NCBI RefSeq assembly: GCF_041146795.1
Contig: NC_135182.1
Coordinates: 62,501 to 126,500, forward strand
Reading direction: 5' to 3'
Length of the DNA stretch: 64,000 bases
Source: Maylandia zebra
Lineage: Eukaryota; Chordata; Actinopteri; Cichliformes; Cichlidae
Part shown: positions 11,103 through 20,222 of the stretch, piece after piece
How the letters are laid out: every line of letters begins with the position of its first letter
Numbering within the stretch: position 1 is the first letter of the stretch
Notes under the pieces: model-generated
What the model saw: only the letters and a program-made list of their open reading frames with translations
The model's database searches: none
Told to the model about the DNA's origin: nothing
Position numbers and translations under genes: made by a program

Positions 11103-11328
11103 TACTCATGATGTCAGATCAGCATCCTGATGTGGCACACCTGTGAGGTGGGATGGATTATCTCAATATAGCAGATGTGCCCACTACCACACATTTGGAC
11201 TGATTTGTGACCACTGTTTGGGAGGGATGGTCATATTGTGTATCTGGAATGAATTTTAGGTCTCTACGTCCATCCCATGGGGAATGGGAGCAGTAACAAA
11301 GGTGTTGCGTTTATATTTTTGTTGAGTG
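11044..11328 (-). repeat. Right terminal inverted repeat of Tc1-like element
   Basis: Complement of 9976-10,260; ends tttgttgagtg followed by the TA duplication. Confidence 0.9.
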
Positions 11329-11359
11329 TATATATATATATATATATATACATACACAC

Positions 11360-11430
<71 letters not shown>

Positions 11431-11560
11431 CATATATATATATATATACATACATATATATATATACATACATATATATATATATACATACATATATATG
11501 TATGTATGTATATATATATATATATAATGTTTCTCCTCTACACCCCCCCCCCCCCCCCCC
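11329..11560. repeat. TA-rich microsatellite and poly(C) run
   Basis: (TA)n broken by CATA/TGTA units from 11,329 to about 11,526, followed by about 20 C at 11,541-11,560. The Tc1 element sits at its left edge, consistent with TA target choice. Confidence 0.9.
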
Positions 11561-11565
11561 AATTT

Positions 11566-11671
11566 TTTTTTGCACATGTCGAGGAGCGTGTCAGGCTACA
11601 TTTCACTGTGTGTTATACTTGTATAACTATGCATGTGACAAATAAAGAACCTTGAACCTTGAACCTTGAAC
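11566..11671 (+). mobile_element. 3' end of a 5'-truncated Rex1-type LINE
   Basis: Reads tttcactgtgtgttatacttg, then gtgacaaataaagaa and the tandem tail cttgaac repeated. The same type of 3' end (cactacatat...gtgacaaataaatttgaa) closes the LINE at 47,853-51,266. Only the 3' tail is present. Confidence 0.7.
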
Positions 11672-12646
11672 AAACATCCATTCCCACCCTCATGCTCTCA
11701 TATGCACTTACTCCACACTCAACCAACGTGGAGACAGACATAACCCAGACCCAGGTGGTGTTACCCTTTTCCCTGCGGTGGGGGGAGGCAGACCGCCCCG
11801 ACTCCGCAGCAGCAGGGAGGCCCCACACTCCAGACCGCAGTCGGACGGCCAACTCCTCCTCCTAGCCCCCCCGCTCCAGCAGGTCGCAGAGAATGGGGGT
11901 GAGAGAAGACTCCAAACCTCCCTCCACTCGCTCATTGTAGTGTTGATGCATGTGTGTTCTAAGGTGCATTTACAACCCAGGAGGGCATGGAGCTACCTGT
12001 CAGAGAGCAGCAGGTAAGCGCATGGTCCCTCCTGCTAGCCCTCAATGTCTACGTGTATTTAACATTGAGAGGTGGGCAACGACGCCAGGGGTGAGGTGTA
12101 CACCCTGATGGTACTTTGGATTCCGTGTATCGTGCCCACCCCCAAGATCCTATATGTATGTGTAATGAGAGTGTGAGTAATGTGAATGTCTAAGTTGTGG
12201 GATAAAACTGAGGCAGAGGTAGCCAGAAGGGGGGGTAGCCTCCTCTGCACCCTGGTGACATACCCCTACTCCAAGGTCCTGCATGTGTGGGTGGTTGTGG
12301 TGGAGCGGGAAGAGGGAGGCAGCTGGAGATGGGGAGGGAAGGAAGGGAGGGGCAAGTGACCCCTCCCTGGGGCCAGCTCCCCCGCTGACCCCAGTAGGCA
12401 CCCCCATACTCCGCGACCCGCCAGGGAAAGGGGGCCCAGGCCCATCCAGACCGGGGCCCAGTGCAGCAGCGCCTCCCGGCCCCACAGAGCCCAGGACAGT
12501 CCACCCAACCCCACCACAGAGAAAACTGCACCCACCCCACCATCCACTCATCTTCCAGACTACATAAGACAATAAACACCCAGGCTGAGATCTTCCTCCA
12601 CCTCTCCTGTATCTCCCCCTCCTGCAGAGAGAGCTCCTGAGGAGAG

Positions 12647-12765
12647 GGTGAAGTGTCTTGCCCAAGGACACAACGACCAAGACTGTCCAAGCCGGGGCTC
12701 GAACCAGCAACCTTCCGATTACAAGGCGAACTCCCAACTCTTGAGCCACGATCGCCCTAAAGTCA
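12647..12765 (-). repeat. tRNA-derived SINE, 5' half (split copy)
   Basis: Carries the tRNA-like head on the minus strand: B box GGTTCGAGCC (plus ggctcgaacc) and A-box-like TGGCTCAAGAGTTGGG. It continues the SINE interrupted at 8639; the first 13 bp are the second copy of the target duplication. Confidence 0.85.
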
Positions 12766-12769
12766 CAGA

Positions 12770-13677
12770 CGACAGATCCTGTGAAACCAAACTTCCTCTG
12801 GACTTGCATAGTTCAGTTGAAGTGTTGCACACTGACTCAGACTTTCTGCACAAACATTCTCCTGGAATCAGTCTGAACATCTGAATGTGCAAAAACACAC
12901 TTTTCCAAACTATGACTGAAAAAAGGGAAAAGCTGGAAGATCATTTATGGCGCGTTTTCTCACATTAATATTAAACAGGCTTTTAGGAGCATCCACGATG
13001 CACTGATGTTTTTCACTACCCACTGATGATCACGTGGGGCGGATAGTGCATTAAACATTTTTCATGTCAAACATCTTCTGAGAAGTCCTCACCTGCTCAC
13101 TGACGCTAGGACAGCAGGAGAACAATGACATGGGGGTTGCGTAATATAAGCCGCTGAAAGCATCAAAGGCGCGTGGAGGGATTTCTGCGTGTACAAACGG
13201 ACCTGAAGAACAAAGTGGGTCACGTGACCCGAAAGGTTGGAATAATCCTGGCTTTTAAGAAAGGAAAGAAGCACGAGCGTCGGTGAGACCGAGAGATGCT
13301 CAGAGGCGGAGACAGAACCGAGCGGGACCGACCCTCCACATCCATCCACGCGGGGATTTTCACGAAGACGCTTCTAACAAACACATTTTAAAAAGATCTC
13401 CGAGCACTCACCCTGCGCGCTCACGTTGATGTTCCGGGATGTGAGAGCTGCTCACGGCAGGATGAAGCTCCCCTCAGCGGCTTACAGGAAGACTCCTCCA
13501 TCCTCCTCCGCCTCCGGAAGCGCGGTGTGTGGATGCAGAGAGAAGCAGAGCCGCTACAAACGCCGTGAACCCCACAGCTCAAGCACCGACAGCAGACCCC
13601 CCCCAACCAGAACAAAGAAGAGCTTAAATTTTCTACCAGGCTCCGCCGAGCGAGCGGAGCTACTGTCTCAATGCACC

Positions 13678-13709
<32 letters not shown>

Positions 13710-13980
13710 TCTTTTCCAGCACTTAAAGGATCAGAACGTGATATATGTATGTAATACTGAACATGTTATGTGTTTGTTTAAGGTGGAATGAAGGTTATAT
13801 TGATTGAGTGCTTTTCATAGACAGGCAGTCACAAAGCGCTGTACACAAAGGTTACAATAAACAAGAAGTTAGGAACCAAAACAGACAATATGGACGATAC
13901 AAAAAGGTTAAATGTAAATGAAAGTTTGAGATTAGAACAAAACCTCAACAGAAGGTTTGTTTAAACAGAAACGTATATCA
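12770..13980. other. Mostly unannotated; CpG-rich stretch with possible first exon
   Basis: 12,770-13,080 shows nothing recognisable. 13,190-13,620 is CpG-rich; on the minus strand it contains a good splice donor GCGCAG|GGTGAGTG near 13,411-13,415, so a short non-coding or N-terminal first exon could end there. Its reading frame gives no known domain. An AAT run lies at 13,678-13,707, and 13,800-13,870 resembles the gcgctgtacacaaagg end of a dispersed repeat. Confidence 0.3.
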
Positions 13981-13989
13981 TGGAGTTCC

Positions 13990-14280
13990 ATGTCTGTCCT
14001 GCCTGCTAGCATCTTGCTGTTATGTGCTGATTGTCTCAGGGGCATCTTTACACAGCCTGGGATCTCACCTGGTGTGGTAGACCCCAGCCTCTATCGATCT
14101 TGTTCTTAGATTAGTCAGGATTGTCTTTCAGTCCAGCTCTGGTAGGACTTCTGGAAGTCAGCTTCCTCTACCTGCCGGTGGCACGTACCATGCAGGGTCC
14201 TTCCATGATGGTCGACCATCTCCTTGCTGCTCTTCTTTTTCAGGGTTTCTGCTTCCTGAGGTATTTACTAAGGGCTGATG
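13990..14280 (-). pseudogene. R4/Dong (Rex6-like) LINE fragment
   Basis: On the minus strand the degraded reading SIEAGVYHTR (stop) DP then LCKDAPETI, preceded by a piece reading like MEGPCMVRATGR, matches the region before the restriction-like endonuclease of R4-clade LINEs, where the family has EAGVYHTRQDPRCRLC and CKDAPE. Stops and indels show it is dead. Identification is from motif memory only. Confidence 0.6.
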
Positions 14281-14289
14281 TGCTCAGAA

Positions 14290-15290
14290 CAAGGTCTTAA
14301 TGTATGTTGCAGTCCTGTGCTCCATGCAGCGTTAGCTTTGACTTCCTGATAAAAATGACTAGAGGTGGACAACTCGACCCAAATGATACCAGCACTGGGA
14401 CTGGTGTCAGACTGATATTGGAGTACTTTCTATCCTCTAAGTCCAGCTTCAAATATCCACTCTGGAAAATACCTGAGCCTTTCTTGTGTTCACTGTCACA
14501 TTGATTTGATTTGTGTGGAATGTAAAAAAAATGATGATGACTGAGCTCAAGTTGTTGGAATGGGCAATACTGGCCTGGTATTTCTTTGGTATCAGGTAAA
14601 CATTTGCAGCAACGCACAGCACTACAAACTAACTTCAGTTCATCTCAGGTCCTTGATTTCCTGTTTGGTTCTAGCCCCGCCCACAGACAATCTGTCCCAC
14701 CAATCAGGACATCAGAGTAATTTGAGTTTTACAGTTTGGGCTTTCAAAGAGTTTTTTTTATTTTTTAAAAAACCTCGTATAGTTTCATTGTCTCACTGTA
14801 TGATTTTATCCTCACAGAGGGCAAAATCGAGTAATCGATAGGCTAAGAAACTTTGTCCTGCAGGTTTACCACACATTTGTTCTTCAGGAGAAAATCAGAT
14901 CAGTTTTAAAGCTGCTCCAGTTCTCGAATCTAATTTAAATCAAAGTTTTCTTGAAATAAACTGTCCTCTGTGGGGGGAACCCCGCTCACTCGTGCAACGC
15001 AGGGGTTTAAATCGAGCGTCCCCAGCCTCTGCACACGGAGTTTGTGTTGTGCGGCAGTCTGCGCGCGCGCGCGAGCTGATTATCTGCAACCTGAGGAACT
15101 TGAATGCAACACGCCACAGAGGCCTCATGGTGCATTCAGGTGCTTCAGTTTTCTGTTTTATTTGGACAGGCTTCTGTTTTGTTGGGACAATAACATAAAA
15201 GTGATTCAGTTCCAGCTTTAAACATGTAAAAATATTAAATTGTTACACAAAGGTCACCTGCCAAATATGTGAATGTTCACAAGCAATGTT
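14290..15290. other. No gene recognised
   Basis: Short unsupported ORFs only. 14,960-15,130 is locally GC-rich with a (GC)n run cgcgcgcgcgcg near 15,060-15,075. Confidence 0.5.
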
Positions 15291-15299
15291 TTTAATTCC

Positions 15300-15301
15300 C
15301 A

Positions 15302-15338
<37 letters not shown>

Positions 15339-15740
15339 CAGGATCCTAAGGGAACTCTTCAGGAGCAGCTTTGTGTTTGTGTGGAACCAGCTTCCAGTTT
15401 GGATTCAGGAGACAGACACTATCTCTACTTTTAAAATTAGGCTTCAAACTTTCCTTTTTGCTAAAGCATATAGTTAGGGCTGGACCAGGTGACCCTGAAT
15501 CCTCCCTTAGTTATGCTGCAATAGGCGTAGGCTGCTGGGGATTCCCATGATGCACTGGGTGTTTATACAGTTCTCTGAATCATTAGTTATTATTAATCCC
15601 TGGCTCTCTTCCACAGCATATCTTTTGTCCTGTCTTCCTCGCTTCACCACCAACCAATCACTGCAGATGACTGTGTCTCTGTGACCCTGGTTTCTTCCTG
15701 TTAAAAGGGAGTTTTTCCTTCCCACTGTTGTGTGTTCCCA
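15300..15740 (+). mobile_element. L2-type LINE 3' end (RT C-terminus plus 3' UTR)
   Basis: After a CAT run (15,300-15,341) one frame encodes FVWNQLPVWIQETDTISTFK and ends AKAYS stop at 15,475-15,477, the usual C-terminal block of L2/CR1 reverse transcriptases (WNxLPxxIR...STFKxxLK). The following segment (ccacagcatatctt...ccaaccaatcac...gggagtttttccttcccactg) is also found reversed at 23,680-23,890 and forward at 33,985-34,295. Confidence 0.65.
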
Positions 15741-15984
15741 CCGCAACACGAGCCGCAAGAGAATCAGGAGATACGTTTCTGAGATAGCAGCTCACAGTAC
15801 CACAGCTTCAAGCACAGTTTAATAGTGATCATTGTAAGTCTCAGTTTCAAGTGTAAAGAGAAGACTTAGAGTTGCAGGTTTGATGGGATGAGATGCAGCA
15901 AGAAAGCCACTGATAACAAGACTGCTAACAAATCAGAAAAAGAAAGAAAAGGCATGCCTGGGTCTTGAAACCAAAGGACTACTG

Positions 15985-16135
15985 AAGACTGGAAGATGCT
16001 GTCATGGACTGATGAATCAAAACCTGAATCTTTGGTTCATCACACAGGATTTTTGTACATAGCTCAGTGTGTGGCACCAACTGTGAAACATGTAGGAGGA
16101 AGCATGATGGACTGAAGCTGTTTTGCTGGATCCTG
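15985..16135 (+). pseudogene. Tc1-type transposase fragment
   Basis: The plus strand reads tgtcatggactgatgaatcaaa and then gtggcaccaactgtgaaaca, decoding to WTDESK and VAPTVKHVGGSM, the region around the first catalytic aspartate and the VPTVKHGGG block of Tc1 transposases. Only about 50 codons survive, with frame damage. Confidence 0.6.
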
Positions 16136-16734
16136 GGTTGGTGAGTTAAACAGAGTAAGGGACATCCTGGAAGATTTGAAATGCCCTCCATGGCGTTCTC
16201 CACCTGGTTATTCTGAGGTTCATCCAGCAGCAGAAAAATAAACAAAGAAAAAACGACCAAGCCCAAGCTAAAGCAGAACTACCTTAGAAACAAAGAGCAA
16301 GAACGTATGCTTGAAAACACGAGTGTCAATAAAAATCTGGAGGAATCTGGGTGCTCTAAAACTTCAAGAATTCAGTTTATATATTTGTGTATTTAAAGTT
16401 GAATAGAGCACTGAGTACGATCTATTATTTATGGTACTTACAGTCATTACCAGCAGTTAAAGACAGACATCCAGTGTTTCTGTCTAAGATAACAGCACAC
16501 TGTCAAATACAGAATCTGCAGTTTGTACAAAGATCATAACAACTAACAGGAGAGAACCCAGATCTTCCCTTCATAGTTGTTCTTCATTTGATCAGAGTTT
16601 AAAAAGACAAGCTGAGGTTTGAGCACAGAGATCTGACATGTGTTAAAAACAGACTGTAGATCTGCAGTGGACAGATTAAGAAGGAGTCTAGAACATTATC
16701 ATCAATTATGAACTTGATCAGGTCTCGTTCTCTC

Positions 16735-17215
16735 CATCAGATGCCTGTGAGCTCACCCTGGATCCAAACACAGCGCACTTCAACCTCATCCTGTCTGAAG
16801 GAAACAAGAAGGCAACAGCAGTCGTATCCTGACCATCCTGAGAGATTCGATACTTTACATAACGTTACTGGGAGTTAGCCACAAACAAAGGAGCGCATGC
16901 TGCTGCTGTTTGCTACAGAGGAATACAGCGGAAAGGGGACGGTTATCCATCTGCTTTTGGGTGGAACAACATCTCCTGGTGCGTTGGCTTCAAATGGGAC
17001 ACAGAACCAACTTACGATGCAGGGCAGCAAAGTAAGGAGACCAAGTCAAATACCAGTCCAACTCCTGGCTGCTCCCGACTGGGAGTGTTTCTGGACTGGC
17101 CTGCAGGGACTTTGTCCTGCTATGAAGTGTCAGCTCACAAACTGAGACACATTCACACCTTCAAAACCAAATTCTCTGAGCCTGTTTACTCAGGATTCTA
17201 CTTAAATAAAAACTC
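16735..17215 (+). pseudogene. B30.2 (PRY-SPRY) exon, decayed
   Basis: Segments in two or three frames give a PRY start (CELTLDPNTAH, LILSEGNKK), then YPDHPERF, YRGIQRKGDGYPSAFGWNNI, and near the end LGVFLDWPAGTLS and SEPVYSGFYL. These are the ordered blocks of the B30.2 domain of fish TRIM and NLRC3-like receptors, usually one terminal exon of about 530 bp. Several frameshifts and stops are present, including after AVVS and within the central strands, so it is a pseudogene. No FISNA/NACHT or RING exon is visible nearby. Confidence 0.85.
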
Positions 17216-17766
17216 CTACATGTCACTGTGTCTGTAAGCCTGACCTACAAAGTGAGGTCAACATATCCAGGATATCTTTCTGTTATCTGGTTTAACTTCA
17301 CCTAATATCAGTAATCAATCAAAGTGCTGACATGAAGGTATCTATCAATACTGTAAGTGATCCCAGGGTTTATCAGGCTAGGGGGCGTGTTCACATGACA
17401 TCTGACCAATCACAAACACAGACAGGTACCGCAGCAGAGCGGATGATCTTACACATGAAGAGAAACTATAACATTCAGATGTGTGTAAAACTTTTCTTTT
17501 GGCTCTTTTTGTCATTCATGCCTTCACTGATCCTGCAGTTTAATCCTAATAAAAACACTTTAATTTGTTCACAATTTAATCATTTACGCTTTAATCTTGT
17601 GATGATTTTTCTTTGTATTATTTTCTTCCAGCTGATGTGAGATTAGAGTCCAAGTGGATCTAAAAATCATTTTCTAATGTTTTCATTCCAACTTTTTGCA
17701 TTTGATAATCAATAAGCATTCATTGAAACATTTGAAGCGCTTTTGTTTCATTTGAATCTTGGAGTT
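17216..17766. other. No gene recognised
   Basis: AT-rich, short unsupported ORFs only; possibly the 3' flank of the B30.2 pseudogene. Confidence 0.45.
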
Positions 17767-17772
17767 GATTCT

Positions 17773-18080
17773 GACAGAAGCGTAGAGCTGCCACCCAGGC
17801 AAAAGAAAAATACAAGTGTATCACGTTATAACGTGAAAAGTTTATTGTTCTAACAAGATACTTTTCCTGTTTGTACAATATACTATCATGTTTGTACAAT
17901 ATACTTTTCACGTTTGAACAACATAATATCACGTTATTACAATATACATAATTATCACGTTCGTACAATATAATTATCACGTTCGTACAATATATATTGT
18001 ACGAACGTGATAATTATATTGTTTGAACAATAAAGTTTTCACGTTATAACATATATTTTATTGTTCGAGCATGATATATT
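17773..18080. repeat. Left inverted repeat and subterminal palindrome array
   Basis: After the outer inverted repeat come several units of about 20-25 bp with the form cacgtt.gtacaatata, separated by taat or tactttt, first in one orientation and, after the perfect palindrome centred near 18,000 (tatattgtacgaacgtg), in the other. Such arrays usually serve as transposase-binding sites. Confidence 0.75.
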
Positions 18081-18146
18081 GCCGTAAAGATACGGAAGTG
18101 TAAAACATAGTGAAGTGGGTGACAGTGCAGATCAGAGTGCGAGAAA

Positions 18147-18974
18147 ATGGCTCGTTTATTGGAATTAATTAAGTTCTATTTTATGCTTGGATTTAGGCAT
18201 GGGGAGATTTTGCTGTTATTGAGCAGTTTGGACAGTATTGTGATAAGCATGCGGACACTTAGAAGAAACCTAAAACGCATGGGACTGTACAGGAGAAAGA
18301 ATGAGTCCGATCCGATTGAGGTGGCACGATTTCTTATTGATCAACTGGAGGGACATGGGAGGCTCCATGGATACAAACTACACCACCTGAACTGCATTCA
18401 GGCAGGTTATGTTGTCACGCAGAGTACTGTGAGACATTTACTGAAATATCTTGACCCTTACGGTGTTGAGCAACGACGCAGAAATCGCCTAATGCGACGC
18501 ACGTATGTAAATCCTGGACCAAATTTCATGTGGCATGTTGACTCCTATGACAAACTGAAGCCTTTTGGAATCTGTATAAATGGAGCTATTGATGGCTTTT
18601 CGAGAGTTATGATTTGGCTTCATGCCTATTCAACAAACAATGATCCCAAAGTCATTGCTGGATATTTCATAGCAGAAGTTGAAAAGAGGATGGGAACACC
18701 TGCTAGGATTCACTCTGATTTGGGAACAGAAAATGTCATAATGGCCGAGATGCAACGATTCTTGCGCTGGACTATGGATCCGAACGTCAGAAACTGTTTT
18801 ATTACTGGATCCAGCAATCACAATCAGCGTATTGAAGGCTGGTGGGCCTTTCTGAGACGACATCATGCTCAGCACTGGATAAATCGTCTCCAGGAACTAA
18901 AAGACCATGACTGCTTTTCTGGATGTTTTTTGGACAAGCAGCTCATATTGTTTACGTGCCTGAACGTCATCGAG
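18147..18974 (+). CDS. IS3EU-like DDE (rve-fold) transposase, exon 1
   Basis: Exon 1 encodes residues 1-276. Residues 30-110 contain helix-turn-helix-like segments (RTLRRNLKRMGLYRR and the HGYKLHHL...VTQSTVRHLLK block typical of IS3-type OrfB N-termini). The catalytic core follows: FMWHVDSYDKLKPFG with Asp132, ARIHSDLGTENV with Asp191, and NHNQRIEGWW with Glu230, the D,D(59),E pattern of the retroviral-integrase fold. The ATG at 18,147 lies in a gaaaATGG context. The exon ends ATCGAG|GTATGT at a codon boundary. The open frame after that is an (GT)n artefact. No stop or frameshift in the exon; likely functional. Confidence 0.85.
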
Positions 18975-19008
18975 GTATGTAACCATGTTTATATTCTTTT
19001 AATGAGTC

Positions 19009-19069
<61 letters not shown>

Positions 19070-19320
19070 GAGAGAAAGAGAGACACGGAGAGAGAATAAA
19101 AAGTTTGCTTTAACACCCACCATGCACCATCCCTATTATCACTGCGTTCAGGATATGAAAAAAATGCATATTTCACTGGCCAGAAACATAAAATGTCTAA
19201 AACAATTCACGTTTAATAATTACTTAAAATTTTCCAAAGTATCACGTGTCTACCACTGTTATTCTTGTTGTTGAGTATTTTTGATAAACTCTGTTTTTTC
19301 CGACTGTCACTGTGTGGTGC

Positions 19321-19387
<67 letters not shown>

Positions 19388-19525
19388 CGTTCGTACTTTA
19401 TTCATCCCGAGGGAAATTGGGTTAAGGTTGCCAGCCGTGCCAGCGCCGTTTTGGGTAACATGTTTAGCCAAGAGAAATGTGTTCTTTTACTGATATGAGA
19501 TTTTTTAATTTTTAATATTTAATAG
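18975..19525 (+). other. Transposase intron with (GT)n and (GATT)n
   Basis: Donor GTATGT at 18,975 and acceptor TTTAATAG ending 19,525, phase 0. It contains a GT microsatellite at about 19,013-19,066 and a GATT run at about 19,324-19,386. Confidence 0.75.
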
Positions 19526-19852
19526 GAAGAGCTGCAGCAAGTTGCACATATGTGGAACACCCACATAATACGCAGAAGCAGAAATGCAGTTGCTCCAAGT
19601 GGACGTCCGATTCTCATGTACACCATCCCTCACCTCTTTGGAGGACAGGATCATCTGAAAGAGGTTTCTCGGGAGGCAGTGGATGCTTGTAAGCAAGAAT
19701 GTCAACAGAGAGGACCTTATACCTGTGATGAAGCCGTTTTCAGCTTGTGTTGCCTTATAATGTCAGAGAACTTCTTACTTCCACCAAGCACAGCAGATGA
19801 ATCCATTGAACTGTATCTCGTCCTGAGAGCCTATATACTGAAGGACTTATAA
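19526..19852 (+). CDS. IS3EU-like transposase, exon 2
   Basis: Starts GAAGAGCTGCAG directly after the acceptor and continues in phase: EELQQVAHMWNTHIIRRSRN, then PSGRPILMYTIPHLFGG, the WNxHxIR...PxGxP end conserved in this transposase group, stopping TAA at 19,850-19,852. Exons 1 and 2 give a 384-residue protein with no disabling change visible. Downstream, AATAAA at about 20,094 and a run of about 22 A at 20,111-20,132 lie before the right arm. Confidence 0.8.
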   Translation, partial: EELQQVAHMWNTHIIRRSRNAVAPSGRPILMYTIPHLFGGQDHLKEVSREAVDACKQECQQRGPYTCDEAVFSLCCLIMSENFLLPPSTADESIELYLVLRAYILKDL

Positions 19853-20222
19853 ACCTAAATATAATTGGGCTTTGGGAATTTTTACACATATATTTTTGGG
19901 TAAAAACAAAAAAAACAAAACAAAAAAAACCAAAAAACAACAACAACAATCTAATCCAGCTAACCTACTTAGCGAGGTACGAAGAACGGGCCCCAGAACT
20001 CAGAATGCTGGGTCAATACTGACCCAGAACCATGACATTGTGTTGTTTTTGTTGTTTGTTGTTGTTGTTGTTGTTTTGTATCAAAAAATTCAAATAAAGA
20101 GATACGTTTAAAAAAAAAAAAAAAAAAAAAAAAGATATTATGTTGTTCAAACGTGAAAAGTATATTGTACAAACATGATAGTATATTGTACAAACAGGAA
20201 AAGTATCTTGTTAGAACAATAA

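Larger units (their letters stand above)
9976..11328 (-). mobile_element. Tc1-like transposon, internally deleted, 285 bp inverted repeats
   Basis: Ends read cactcaacaaaaatataaac and its complement, flanked by TA on both sides (9974-9975 and 11,329-11,330). The terminal inverted repeats run 9976-10,260 and 11,044-11,328 and I saw a single mismatch. It landed in a TA-rich tract inside the retroposon at 8640-12,646. It encodes only the two ends of a transposase, so it is non-autonomous but could be moved by an intact relative. Confidence 0.9.
8640..12646 (-). mobile_element. Non-coding TPRT retroposon nested in SINE (4 kb with its own inserts)
   Basis: It is flanked by a perfect 13 bp duplication ggtgaagtgtctt and starts (plus strand) with a T run, so on the minus strand it ends in poly(A), with AATAAA-like signals about 130 bp upstream. 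These are hallmarks of target-primed reverse transcription. About 2.6 kb remain after removing the Tc1 element at 9976-11,328. The 5' region (minus strand, about 11.7-12.6 kb) is GC-rich and rich in gggcc/ccccag runs; a similar GC-rich block lies at 9240-9760. No endonuclease or RT motif is encoded, so it is non-autonomous; I do not recognise the family. Confidence 0.7.

Noticed and set aside
11256..11655. Long ORFs of alternating Ile/Tyr on both strands
   Set aside because: They are translations of the (TA)n microsatellite.
13426..13791. 121-codon plus-strand ORF
   Set aside because: Includes an Asn run from the AAT microsatellite and no recognisable domain.
16897..17145. 82-codon ORF in the B30.2 region
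   Set aside because: Out of frame with the B30.2 blocks; the homology lies in neighbouring frames.
18975..19070. Extension of the transposase frame into a Cys/Val repeat
   Set aside because: It is read-through into the intronic GT microsatellite; the splice donor at 18,975 and exon 2 explain the true end.
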